Of a stretch of 64,000 nt of DNA, positions 1-9,075 are shown piece by piece. Source of the stretch: Paraburkholderia nodosa. GTDB lineage: Bacteria; Pseudomonadota; Gammaproteobacteria; Burkholderiales; Burkholderiaceae. Within the stretch, counting starts at the first letter, position 1; every line of letters begins with the position of its first letter. The translations under genes were made by a program, and so were the position numbers. Below the pieces are notes generated by a model. It searched no databases, had not been told where the DNA came from, and saw only the letters and a list, made by a program, of their open reading frames with translations. The DNA is taken from assembly GCF_001718195.1 (NCBI RefSeq), contig NZ_MCNV01000003.1, positions 310,001-374,000 on the forward strand, written 5' to 3'.

Positions 1-1
1 G

Positions 2-970
2 CACGACAGCGATGCGTTCAACCGTTGGGAAGCGGGCCAGCGCCTCGCCACGCGCGAACTGCTCGCGCTCGCCGGGCGCGCCGCCGCGGGCCAGCCGCTC
101 GACATCAACGACGCGCTCGTCGATGCCTTCCGCCGCGTGCTGACCGACGAATCGCTCTCGCCGTCGTTCCGCGAGCTTGCGCTCATGCTGCCTTCGGAAA
201 CGTATCTCGCCGAGCAGATGACCGAATCCGATCCGGCCGCCGTGCATGCCGCGCGCCAGTTCGTGCGCAAGCAACTGGCAACGGCGCTGCAAGGCGAATG
301 GCTCGCGGCCTATGAGCGCAATGTCACGCCTGGCGCGTACGAGCCGACGCCCGAGGCGGCCGGGCACCGCGGGTTGAAGAACCTCGCGCTCTCGTATCTC
401 CCGGAACTCGACGACTCCGCGCAAGCGGTACGGCTCGCCACGGCGCAGTACGACGCCGCGAACAACATGACCGACCGTTCGGCGGCGCTTTCCGCGCTGT
501 TGAACGTGCAGGCGGCCACGGGCGGCGACGTCGCGCGCCGCGCGCTCGAAGACTTCTACGTGCGCTTCGAGAAGGAACCGCTCGTGATCGACAAGTGGTT
601 CGCGCTGCAAGCCACGCAACGGGGCACTGCGCAACGCCCGACCATCGAAACGGTGCGCGCGCTGATGGGCCACCCGGCGTTCAACATCAAGAACCCGAAC
701 CGCGCACGCTCGCTGATCTTCAGTTTCTGCGCGGCGAACCCCGCGCAGTTCCATGCCGCCGACGGATCGGGCTACGCGTTCTGGGCCGACCAGGTGATCG
801 CGCTCGACGCGCTCAATCCGCAGGTCGCGGCGCGCCTCGCCCGCAATCTCGAACTGTGGCGCCGCTTCACGCCCGCACTGCGTGACGCGATGCGAGCGGC
901 GCTGGAGCGCGTCGCCGCCGAAGCCAAATCGCGCGATGTACGCGAGATCGTCGAAAAAGCGCTGGCTTGA
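2..970 (+). CDS. pepN: Aminopeptidase N, C-terminal part (5' end outside window)
   Basis: The frame is open from base 2 to the TGA at 968-970 (322 residues), so only the C-terminal third of a protein usually near 870-900 residues is present. It begins inside HDSDAFNRWEAGQRL, typical of the gluzincin aminopeptidase N (M1) family just after the catalytic part, and continues as the all-helical C-terminal domain (DUF3458 type) that closes over the active site. PepN is a broad-specificity cytoplasmic Zn aminopeptidase that removes N-terminal residues from peptides. The HExxH zinc site lies upstream of the window. A hairpin terminator follows at 1038-1062. Confidence 0.93.
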   Translation, partial: HDSDAFNRWEAGQRLATRELLALAGRAAAGQPLDINDALVDAFRRVLTDESLSPSFRELALMLPSETYLAEQMTESDPAAVHAARQFVRKQLATALQGEWLAAYERNVTPGAYEPTPEAAGHRGLKNLALSYLPELDDSAQAVRLATAQYDAANNMTDRSAALSALLNVQAATGGDVARRALEDFYVRFEKEPLVIDKWFALQATQRGTAQRPTIETVRALMGHPAFNIKNPNRARSLIFSFCAANPAQFHAADGSGYAFWADQVIALDALNPQVAARLARNLELWRRFTPALRDAMRAALERVAAEAKSRDVREIVEKALA

Positions 971-1037
971 TCAGACGAAACATAGCGATTGGGCGAACAA
1001 CGCGCGGCGGCCGGGCAGCGCCGCGCGGCGACACACG

Positions 1038-1062
1038 AACCGGCCTTCGCGCCGGTTTTTTT
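1038..1062 (+). terminator. Rho-independent terminator after pepN
   Basis: Stem AACCGGC (1038-1044) pairs with GCCGGTT (1051-1057) across a 6-nt loop, followed by a run of T. It lies 68 bp after the pepN stop and ahead of fbp, so the two genes are probably separate transcripts. Confidence 0.8.
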
Positions 1063-1235
1063 GCGCATTTTTTCACGATTATTTTTGGCGGGGTGAAGCG
1101 ACCCGTCGCCGCGCGAAAAGCCGCTCCAGCAAGCCCAGCGGCGCCCCGGCGCTTTATTTTGCGTGGCTGTGCGGCGGGCGGTCACAGTCGAGCGGGTAGA
1201 ATTGCGACATCCCTAAGCGTATCCGGAGTACTGCA

Positions 1236-2252
<1,017 letters not shown>

Positions 2253-2271
2253 AAAAAGAGGAGGGAAGGGC

Positions 2272-2300
2272 TTGCATAGTTCGCGGAGACTTCCTATAAT
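2272..2300 (+). promoter_or_regulatory. Sigma70-type promoter of tRNA-Thr
   Basis: TTGCAT (2272-2277), a 17-bp spacer, then a perfect TATAAT (2295-2300). The tRNA-Thr 5' end is 19 bp downstream. The spacing and match to consensus fit a strong housekeeping tRNA promoter. Confidence 0.75.
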
Positions 2301-2318
2301 CTTTCTTCTCTGATGCGC

Positions 2319-2394
2319 GCCGGAATAGCTCAGACGGTAGAGCAGCGCATTCGTAATGCGAAGGTCGGGGGTTCGATTCCTCTTTCCGGCACCA
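2319..2394 (+). tRNA. tRNA-Thr (CGT)
   Basis: A 76-nt cloverleaf with encoded CCA. Acceptor stem GCCGGAA pairs with TTCCGGC, the anticodon loop TTCGTAA carries CGT at 2352-2354, and the T-loop is TTCGATT. It reads ACG codons. Its own promoter lies immediately upstream and a strong hairpin terminator immediately downstream. Confidence 0.97.
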
Positions 2395-2400
2395 GGATTC

Positions 2401-2440
2401 AAGCAAAAAGCCCAGTCTTCGACTGGGCTTTTTGCTTTGT
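2401..2440 (+). terminator. Terminator after tRNA-Thr
   Basis: A 17-bp perfect stem (2401-2417 with 2421-2437) and a 3-nt loop. The stem itself contains AAAAAGCCC and GGGCTTTTT, so it can act in both directions, ending tRNA-Thr on plus and the LysR gene on minus. Confidence 0.88.
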
Positions 2441-2518
2441 GGCGTCGGCGTGCGCGCAGCGGCCTCGCCCGCCTCTGCCATCCCATCCTCCCATCGCCCC
2501 AAGTCGCGCTACCTGAGC

Positions 2519-3472
2519 TTAAGCGCCCTCACGCTTCTCGCGCAGAAAGTCGATGAACGCACGCAGCTTGGGCGGCAACTGCGCACGCCCGACCGTATAC
2601 AAATAGAACCCCGGAAACGATGCGCCCCACGGCTCGAGCACCGGCACGAGCCGGCCTTCCTCCAGCGGCGCGCGCACGTAATCCTCGATCACGTGCAGAA
2701 GACCCACGCCCTGCTCCGCGGCGCGCACCATCGTACGCAGATCGTTCGTCACGAAGCGGCCCTCGGTGACCACTTCGAACACGCGCCCAGGGTCGCCCGG
2801 CTGCGCGAACTCCCATCGGTAGACCCCGCCCGTCGTGAAGCGATAGTGCAGGCAATCATGCGCGGCCAGGTCGTCGGGGGTGACCGGCCGGCCGTGGCGT
2901 TCGAAGTATGCGGGCGAGCCCACCACGACGATGCGAATCGGCCCGCCGATCGGCACCGCCACCATGCCCGGCGCAACCGATTCGCCCAGGCGAATGCCTG
3001 CATCGAACCCGTCGCCGACCAGATCGGCAAAACCATCGTCGAGCGCGAGTTCGAGCTTGATCTGCGGATAACGCGTCATGAATTCCGCGAGGTGCGGCAT
3101 GACGAGCAGCTCGCTCGCCACGCGCGGCAGGTTGATGCGCAGCGTGCCGGCCGGCGCGTCGCGCGAGGCGTCGAGCGCCTCGAACGCCGCCTCGATCTGT
3201 GAGAGCGCGGGCTGGACGCGCGCGAGAAACTGCGCGCCGGCCTCGGTCAGCGCGACCCGGCGCGTCGTGCGATTGAAGAGCCTCACGCCGAGTTGCGCTT
3301 CGAGCGCACGCACGGTTTGCGATAGCGCCGACGTCGAGAAGCCCGCGGCGGACGCCGCACGCGTGAAGCTGCCGTGGCGCGCGACAGCAGCCACCGCCAG
3401 CAGTGCAGGCAGGCGTCCCGCCAGTCCCGAGGTGACGGGCGGCGCTAACGCCGGAGTGGAAACCGGGCTCAT
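2519..3472 (-). CDS. LysR-family transcriptional regulator
   Basis: A 317-aa LysR-type regulator. A winged HTH occupies about residues 24-85 (SFTRAASAAGFSTSALSQTV, then LFNRTTRRVALTEAG), followed by a periplasmic-binding-protein-like effector domain to the C-terminus. It is divergent from an aldo/keto reductase 117 bp away. LysR proteins usually control the divergent neighbour and themselves from the shared intergenic region, which here holds a TGTGAAG-N5-CTTCACA inverted repeat. The domain arrangement resembles the subgroup that regulates oxidoreductases (DsdC/AaeR-like). The effector is unknown. Confidence 0.92.
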   Translation of the reverse strand: MSPVSTPALAPPVTSGLAGRLPALLAVAAVARHGSFTRAASAAGFSTSALSQTVRALEAQLGVRLFNRTTRRVALTEAGAQFLARVQPALSQIEAAFEALDASRDAPAGTLRINLPRVASELLVMPHLAEFMTRYPQIKLELALDDGFADLVGDGFDAGIRLGESVAPGMVAVPIGGPIRIVVVGSPAYFERHGRPVTPDDLAAHDCLHYRFTTGGVYRWEFAQPGDPGRVFEVVTEGRFVTNDLRTMVRAAEQGVGLLHVIEDYVRAPLEEGRLVPVLEPWGASFPGFYLYTVGRAQLPPKLRAFIDFLREKREGA

Positions 3473-3483
3473 CTCGTCTCCAT

Positions 3484-3502
3484 TGTGAAGCCTGACTTCA
3501 CA
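3484..3502. promoter_or_regulatory. Candidate LysR operator
   Basis: Perfect 7-bp inverted repeat TGTGAAG-N5-CTTCACA, 12 bp upstream of the LysR start codon and 88 bp upstream of the reductase. It contains the T-N11-A pattern expected for LysR-type binding sites and is placed for autoregulation. Confidence 0.5.
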
Positions 3503-3589
3503 GTGCTTTCAGGTGAACCCGATTTTTCCACAAAAAGGAATAGCGCAAGATGAGTTCGCGTTCGCCAATCACTCTTTGAGGAAACCGCC

Positions 3590-4708
3590 ATGAAACTCGA
3601 CAGCTATACCCTGCTCGGCCGCTCGGGCCTACGCGTCAGCCCCATCGCCCTCGGCACGATGACGTTCGGCACCGAATGGGGCTGGGGCGCCGACGAAGCC
3701 GCCGCACAGCGACTCTTCGACCTCTATGTCGACGCAGGCGGCAATTTCATCGATACCGCCGATCTCTATACAGAAGGCACGAGCGAAACCTGGGTCGGGC
3801 GCTTCGCGGCGGCACGCGGTCTGCGTGAGCGACTCGTCATCGCCACCAAGTATTCATACAACGCGCAAGCGGGCAATCCGAACGCCGGCGGCAACCATCG
3901 CAAGAACCTGCTGCGTGCGCTCGACGGCTCGCTCAAACGCCTCGGCACCGACTACATCGATCTCTATTACCTGCATACGTGGGACCGTATGACGCCCGTC
4001 GACGAAGTGATGCGCGCCATGGACGACGCCGTGCGCGCCGGCAAGATCCGCTACGTGGGCCTCTCCGACGTGCCCTCCTGGTACGCGGGCCGCGCGCAGA
4101 CGCTGGCCGACTGGCGCGGCTTCGAGCCGGTAGCCGCCATGCAGCTCGAATACTCCCTGATCGAGCGCAACGCGGAACACGAATTCGCCGATCTCGCGAC
4201 GCAACTCGGCATGGGGCTCGTGCCCTGGAGTCCGCTCGGCATGGGCGTGCTGTCGGGAAAATATCGGCCGTCGCAGGCAAGCGAAGGCGTGAGCGGTGCG
4301 GGCCGCTTGCACACGATGGGCGCCAAGCCGCCGCCCGGCTTCGACAAGCTCTCGGCGCGCAACTTCGCGATCGTCGCCGAGCTCGAGCGGGTCGCGCACG
4401 AGGCCAACCGGCCCATGGCGCAGGTCGCGTTGAACTGGCTGTATCAGAAGCGCGGCGTGGCGAGCATCATCGTGGGCGCGACCAGGTCGGAGCAACTCGA
4501 AGAGTCGCTTGGCGCGCTCGACTTCACGCTCGCGCCCGAACTGGTCGCGCGTCTCGATGCGGCCTCCGAGCCCGCACACCCGTTCCCGTACTACATGTTC
4601 GCGGACGTCCACCAGTCACGTATTCACGGTCAGGTGGACGTGCGCGCGACGCCCGCAAACCATGCTCACGTGCAGCGCGTGCCGGCGCCGCCGGAGGCCC
4701 AAACGTAA
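3590..4708 (+). CDS. Aldo/keto reductase
   Basis: A 372-aa NADPH-dependent aldo/keto reductase of the AKR superfamily, TIM-barrel fold, probably acting on small aldehydes or ketones in the cytoplasm. The catalytic tetrad is visible: Asp in FIDTADLYTEG, Tyr in the same motif, Lys in ATKYSY and His in YYLHTWD. The N-terminus LLGRSGLRVSPIALGTM is typical of the YajO/Tas/AKR11-13 branch. It is about 30-40 residues longer than many relatives, with an extra C-terminal tail after residue 340. A GAGGAAA ribosome site precedes the ATG. It is divergent from, and probably controlled by, the LysR gene. Confidence 0.94.
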   Translation: MKLDSYTLLGRSGLRVSPIALGTMTFGTEWGWGADEAAAQRLFDLYVDAGGNFIDTADLYTEGTSETWVGRFAAARGLRERLVIATKYSYNAQAGNPNAGGNHRKNLLRALDGSLKRLGTDYIDLYYLHTWDRMTPVDEVMRAMDDAVRAGKIRYVGLSDVPSWYAGRAQTLADWRGFEPVAAMQLEYSLIERNAEHEFADLATQLGMGLVPWSPLGMGVLSGKYRPSQASEGVSGAGRLHTMGAKPPPGFDKLSARNFAIVAELERVAHEANRPMAQVALNWLYQKRGVASIIVGATRSEQLEESLGALDFTLAPELVARLDAASEPAHPFPYYMFADVHQSRIHGQVDVRATPANHAHVQRVPAPPEAQT

Positions 4709-5271
4709 CGAATTATCGGAGTGCATCAATAGGGCGCGCCCCAATGCGCGGCCATTTACGCACGTTCGGTCATTAATCGCGCCCAAATGACGCGCAACAA
4801 AGTATTAATCGCCTAATTGGATAGAAACGGTCGCTTACATAGTTTTAATTCTTATTAACGTTTCGACGTCAACGGCTAAGCATAATCGACCGTTGTACAT
4901 AGACGGTATGTGCAAGCCAAGCCCCGAGGGACCGGCCCGCCCTTGCGGCGTCGCGCAATACGAACGCGGCAAGGCGGCAGGACCCGCGCCGTGCTCAGAC
5001 CCGGGGGAAGTGCGCTCGTGGCGTTGTGCGAGTGCAGCAGATGCTGCGCGGGAGTGTTGGGAGAAACGTGGGACGTGCGGTGGGACGTGCGCGATTCACG
5101 CAGCATGCGACAGTACGAAGGACATCTCAACAATTATATTCCCGCGCCGTTAATCATTTGTATCGCTGTGCGAAGAAGCAACACGCGTGCGAGAAAAGCA
5201 CTGTTACCGTAAGCGGGACTAGCGCAGCAGAAGTAGCGAGCCGGATAATCGGCTTACATAGGAGAAAGATC
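4709..5271. other. Intergenic region, no convincing gene
   Basis: 563 bases. The first part (4760-4880) is AT-richer than its surroundings, and the rest is high-GC with no frame that has a ribosome site and plausible composition. I see no tRNA or clear terminator. It ends in the GGAGAAAG ribosome site of the 49-aa gene. Confidence 0.4.
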
Positions 5272-5421
5272 ATGGACGCCAAACCGCCAAGGGTTCCGAC
5301 CCCGGACCAAGTCTTCAGCCCGGATCCGGAACCGGTGGCCGTTGAGTTTCTCGGCGATGAATTGCCCGCTCACGTGCGCGCATTTCTCGATGAGCAACGC
5401 AAGGCACACGAACAGAAGTGA
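5272..5421 (+). CDS. Small acidic protein, 49 aa, unknown function
   Basis: ATG at 5272 sits 6 bp after a GGAGAAAG ribosome site, giving a 49-residue product that starts MDAKPPRVPTPDQVF. It is Pro/Asp/Glu-rich, with a C-terminal helix-like segment (HVRAFLDEQRKAHEQK). There is no signal peptide, membrane segment or recognised domain. The longer upstream reading of the same frame is rejected because it has neither a ribosome site nor coding-like composition. Function is not known to me. Confidence 0.6.
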   Translation: MDAKPPRVPTPDQVFSPDPEPVAVEFLGDELPAHVRAFLDEQRKAHEQK

Positions 5422-5672
5422 CGGGGAAATGCACACGTACGCGCTCGCGAGCACGCGGTAGACGTTCGTGTGCCTAAAGACACGCGTAGCTCGGGGACGC
5501 GCGTGTCGTGCTGCGCGCAGTTTTGCGCAATAGCAGCTTGCACCCGGCGCGCTCGATCGCGGGCGCGCCTCGATGCGACCATCTCGAAGATTCGACCTCA
5601 CCGCCGTTAGACGCAAGCGCACCATAACCGGCTATGCTTCGGTTTTTATTGCCGGCGTCTCTCTTCCACTCG

Positions 5673-6263
5673 ATGACATTGCTGACCCGTGCGAGCGCGC
5701 GTTGCGCTGCAGCGCTGCTCTTCGCCCTGCCGATCGCATCCGTCCACGCCGACGGTGACGACACCGCCCTGACCAACCTCGTCGCGCTCGTTTCCCAGCG
5801 GCTGGCGCTCGCCGAACCGGTCGCGCACTGGAAATGGCAGCATCACAAGCCGATCACCGATACGCCCCGCGAAGACGCCCTGCTCGCCGACGTGCAGAAG
5901 CGCGCCACGGCAGCCGGCGTCGATCCCGCGTTTGCGCGTGCATTCTTCCGCGATCAGATCGATGCCAGCACGCAAATGCAGAAGTCGCTATTCGACACGT
6001 GGCGTGCCTCCCAGGCGCCCAGCGACCCGGCACCCGATCTCGCTACGGCGACACGGCCGCAACTCGACAGACTCACCGGACAATTGATCGGCGCGCTCGC
6101 ACGCGTGCAGCCGCTGCGCAGCGCACCGGATTGCCCGGCGCGCGTCGCAAGGACGGTGGCGAACTGGAAAGAGCTCACACGATACGACTCCGCGCGCACG
6201 AATGCGATGAATCAGGCGCTGGAACACGTGTGCGAATCGGGCGGCGTGGGCGGAACCGCCTAA
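5673..6263 (+). CDS. aroQ: Secreted chorismate mutase (AroQ gamma type)
   Basis: A predicted periplasmic chorismate mutase that converts chorismate to prephenate. From the chosen ATG the 196-aa product has a signal peptide (MTLLTRASARCAAALLFALPIASVHA) followed by the all-helical AroQ fold. RLALAEPVAHWKWQHHKPI is the first active-site helix, with Arg and the Lys of KW. The C-terminal half and the Cys pair near APDCPARV and HVCES fit the exported gamma subclass, which has an extra disulfide-linked domain. An alternative ATG at 5634 would add 13 residues. The gene converges on the DnaQ-like gene with a 6-bp gap. The role of exported chorismate mutases is debated. Confidence 0.82.
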   Translation: MTLLTRASARCAAALLFALPIASVHADGDDTALTNLVALVSQRLALAEPVAHWKWQHHKPITDTPREDALLADVQKRATAAGVDPAFARAFFRDQIDASTQMQKSLFDTWRASQAPSDPAPDLATATRPQLDRLTGQLIGALARVQPLRSAPDCPARVARTVANWKELTRYDSARTNAMNQALEHVCESGGVGGTA

Positions 6264-6269
6264 GCGCTG

Positions 6270-7436
6270 CTATGCCGCGCTCGTGAGGCCGTCGGCCTCG
6301 GAGGGCTGCAGCACCTGCACGCGAAGGCCGCGTTCGAAGTGCGTCTGCAGGATGCGCCAGGTCGAGAGCTCGAATACCCGCTCGGCGCTGTGGTCCACCA
6401 GCGCCTCAGCCTCGGTAGTGGTGGGAAAGGCGCCCATATAGCACCAGCGATCGATCAGGTGATAAACGTCGGCGCCATTCGTCGAGTCCTGCTCGAGCAC
6501 GACCACTGCGCCGCCGAATGGCCAGGGCGCCGCCCCAAGGTCGGCAGGGTCGCGCTTCGACACACGCGGCATGCGATTGAACGAGGGCTTGAGCGTGGCG
6601 ATCCATTGCGCCTCGACAAGGAGCGCGCCAAGCTCGCCGCCTGTTGCTCGCCACTCCACGCGACGGACCTGCTGCGCCATCCGTTGTTCGCGCGACGACC
6701 GCCGCTCACCCGAAAGATGCGCACGCACACGCTGGCGCACCCGCACGCTGCGCCCCACATAGAGCGGGACGTCGTTCTCGCCGTAGAACGCATACACGCC
6801 GTGGCCTGCCGGCGCCGTGTCGATGAGTTCGTCGGTGATGTCGCCGGCGAGTACGTGGCGGCGCGTCGTACGCTCGATCTGCGACGCCAGCGCTTCCCCG
6901 GGCACTAGCACGGGTAGCCGCTGCCAGAATTGCCAGAGGAGATCGGCGTCGGCGAGCGCGCGATGTCGATCGGACGGCACGAGCGCGTGGCGTTCGACCA
7001 GCGCGTCGAGCCCGTGGCGCTTCTCACCCGGAAAAAGCGCCCGCGACAGGCGCACGGTGCACAGCACATCGGGGTTGAAGGAATAACCGGCACGCTCGAA
7101 CTCTGCGCGCAGAAAGCCGCGATCGAAGGCCGCGTTGTGCGCCACAAAGAGCTTGCCGGCGAGTCGCTCGTGGAGTTCCGCCGCAATCTCGTCGAAGCGC
7201 GGCGCGCCGCGCACCATCTGGTCCGTAATACCGGTGAGCTGCTGGATAAAGGGCGGGATAGGCTGACCGGGATCGACGAGGGTGCTCCATCGTGTCACCT
7301 GTCCTTGGGCCACCTCTACAACGCCAACTTCGGTAATGCGGTGCTCGCCTGGCGAACCGCCGGTCGTCTCTAGGTCCACGAAGACGATGGGAAGATCGCC
7401 GGCGGGCTGTGCGGCGCTCAAGGAGGATTCAAACAT
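6270..7436 (-). CDS. DnaQ-type 3'-5' exonuclease fused to a GIY-YIG nuclease domain
   Basis: A 388-aa two-nuclease fusion. Residues 15-175 are a DEDDh exonuclease (DLETTG with D21 and E23, HNAAFD with H100 and D105, HRALADAD with H158 and D163), as in the DNA polymerase III epsilon subunit. Residues 210-290 are a GIY-YIG domain like UvrC/Cho (GVYAFY, LYVG, then conserved Arg). This architecture is known in proteobacteria, often annotated as epsilon-like or Cho-like, and probably serves DNA repair processing. I chose ATG 7436 because it starts just before the conserved domain; an in-frame ATG at 7478 adds 14 residues. Neither has a strong ribosome site. Confidence 0.9.
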   Translation of the reverse strand: MFESSLSAAQPAGDLPIVFVDLETTGGSPGEHRITEVGVVEVAQGQVTRWSTLVDPGQPIPPFIQQLTGITDQMVRGAPRFDEIAAELHERLAGKLFVAHNAAFDRGFLRAEFERAGYSFNPDVLCTVRLSRALFPGEKRHGLDALVERHALVPSDRHRALADADLLWQFWQRLPVLVPGEALASQIERTTRRHVLAGDITDELIDTAPAGHGVYAFYGENDVPLYVGRSVRVRQRVRAHLSGERRSSREQRMAQQVRRVEWRATGGELGALLVEAQWIATLKPSFNRMPRVSKRDPADLGAAPWPFGGAVVVLEQDSTNGADVYHLIDRWCYMGAFPTTTEAEALVDHSAERVFELSTWRILQTHFERGLRVQVLQPSEADGLTSAA

Positions 7437-7640
7437 GGGAAAACGACAGGGGAAATGGAAAACGGCCCAAGTATGCACCGTTTGGACGCCATGCGCCGAC
7501 GGTTCCGGCAGTGCAACTACGACTTTTGCCTTTTAGTGAAAACCCGAATCAGAAGAATCCCGGATTCCAGGGTTTTCCCGATTAATTCCGCGACTAAAAG
7601 CATGACAAGTCAATTTGACTAAATATCAATATGTCAAAAT

Positions 7641-7665
7641 AAAAAACCCCGGGGTTTGCCCGGGG
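7641..7665 (-). terminator. Terminator after the cold-shock gene
   Basis: On the minus strand CCCCGGG (7659-7665) pairs with CCCGGGG (7647-7653), followed by six T (7641-7646). It is 48 bp past the cold-shock stop codon. Confidence 0.85.
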
Positions 7666-7712
7666 CCTGGTGTCGCATGAGCGTACGCGTAGCGAGCGCT
7701 CGCACGCTGTAC

Positions 7713-7916
7713 TTACAGCGGCTGAATGTTCGCGGCCTGCTTGCCCTTCGGACCGACCTTGACGTCGAACGACACACGCTGGTTCTCCTTCAACGACTTG
7801 AAGCCGTCGGCGCGGATTTCCGAGAAGTGCGCGAACAGATCGTCGCCGCCCGCGTCAGACGTGATGAAGCCAAAGCCCTTCGCATCATTGAACCATTTGA
7901 CGATACCGGTTTCCAT
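7713..7916 (-). CDS. cspA: Cold-shock protein, CspA family
   Basis: A 67-aa single cold-shock domain, the normal length. RNP1 is KGFGFIT (residues 13-19) and RNP2 is DLFAHFSEI (residues 26-34). It binds single-stranded RNA and DNA and works as an RNA chaperone. A canonical hairpin terminator follows. The upstream leader on the same strand (about 7917-8300) is long and AT-rich compared with the rest of the chromosome, as is usual for cold-shock mRNAs. The paralogue identity (CspA versus CspD-like) cannot be fixed from this window alone. Confidence 0.96.
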   Translation of the reverse strand: METGIVKWFNDAKGFGFITSDAGGDDLFAHFSEIRADGFKSLKENQRVSFDVKVGPKGKQAANIQPL

Positions 7917-8326
7917 GTTTCAGTTTCCCTCGAGATTTTAATGACGCGGGTAATAACCCTCACGCCGTATCCAGCCAATTCCCGCCGTCCCGCTTCGCGA
8001 ATTCCAGGTTTGAAATGCAGCAGAACGAAAATCAGCCTTGCCGTTATACGGGGAACGACAATCGCCAGTCAAGCGAATTTTTTATAACAGCATTCCCGAT
8101 TCAGCGATAAAAGCGGTACGCATCAAAAAGCGGCAAGAAAACCGTATGCCATCCGAATGAATATATAAAAGTACGTCGTTTTTACCCGATTATCTCGCTC
8201 ACGTCATTTCTACCGGGAAGTTTTCCCGAAGTGTAACAATTCGTGTCAAACGTAAGTGTTTCTCCCGGTTGTTCGAGTAATACATTCAATTCATGATTCA
8301 TATTGTTAGCGGCATCGGAGGTCATC
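7917..8326. other. AT-rich leader region between cspA and a small divergent gene
   Basis: No gene seen. The stretch is unusually AT-rich for this chromosome (for example TATATAAAAG at about 8162) and probably contains the cspA promoter and a long 5' leader on the minus strand, plus the promoter of the 66-aa gene on plus. I could not assign individual promoter boxes with confidence. Confidence 0.4.
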
Positions 8327-8527
8327 ATGCTGACAGCTCTGCAGCGATGGATTCACTGGCTCGTACAAACGGACGGGATTGCGCCAACGGCTGAAGAAGC
8401 CGAAACCTACGGCGCATGGCACGGGGACCACTGGCACAACCTGCTGTGTTCCCCTATGGACGCCAGGCACTACGTAATGGAAGACTGGAGCCTGCAGCCG
8501 GAACCGCCGCATGCGGGCACCCGATAA
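8327..8527 (+). CDS. Small hypothetical protein, 66 aa
   Basis: ATG at 8327 lies 6 bp after a GGAGGT ribosome site, which decides this start over an upstream in-frame ATG at 8303. The 66-residue product begins MLTALQRWIHWLVQTDG and is Trp/His-rich (GAWHGDHWHNLL), with no signal peptide or clear membrane helix. No domain recognised. It is divergent from cspA across the shared AT-rich region. Confidence 0.6.
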   Translation: MLTALQRWIHWLVQTDGIAPTAEEAETYGAWHGDHWHNLLCSPMDARHYVMEDWSLQPEPPHAGTR

Positions 8528-8560
8528 GGTACGCGTAGCGCGCGTGACTGAAGACAGGCA

Positions 8561-8690
8561 AAAAAAAGCGCGGCTGAAAAGGCCGCGCCGACAAAGGTTT
8601 GGAGATCTTTTTCGTCAACGAAAAAGTCTGCTTCGGAAAGCAGCGATTGAAGTATAGCCGGAGCCAGGTCTCACGATTAAGTATACGGCG
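8561..8690 (-). ncRNA. Possible small RNA ending in an intrinsic terminator
   Basis: On the minus strand the last element is GCGCGGC paired with GCCGCGC (8568-8574 with 8582-8588) followed by seven or more T, a textbook terminator with no minus-strand gene upstream of it. Before it lie a near-perfect palindrome (8607-8626, arms CTTTTTCGT and ACGAAAAAG) and a CTGCTT/AAGCAG hairpin (8628-8643). TATACT occurs at two places further upstream (near 8652 and 8676) as possible -10 boxes. The 5' end given is a guess. It could also be a relic terminator. Confidence 0.3.
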
Positions 8691-9075
8691 CGCAATCATC
8701 TGTTACGCTGCGCGCAATAATCAGTTGAAATCGTTTTAGGCCGTTTTCCGCAACCGATTGTTGTAGCGATCGCACAACGCTCGATCGGTTGACAGTTTCA
8801 TCCCTCTCCCGAGAAATCCGCTCAAAGCCTTTACCAGCAGGGCTTAAGACGAGCGAGATAATCATTTCCGATATCGCAATACTTTATTGCGGAATTCGGA
8901 ATACCCCCTCTTCGAGCACCCTCTCTACACTCTGCCTGTCTGGAAACCGTCTCGGACTGATTGTCTCGGACTGATTAATTCGTACCACGCGAACTTTGCC
9001 TCTCGCTGCGCTTCGCATGGTCGGTTTCCCAAACAGGGTTCAACGAAACCCACCTCTGTTCTCGGAGTTACAAAG
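8691..9075. other. Porin upstream region
   Basis: 385 bases without a supported gene. The part just before the porin reads through a frame without stop codons, but the real start is the ATG after GGAGTTACAAAG. The region presumably holds the porin promoter and leader. Confidence 0.4.
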
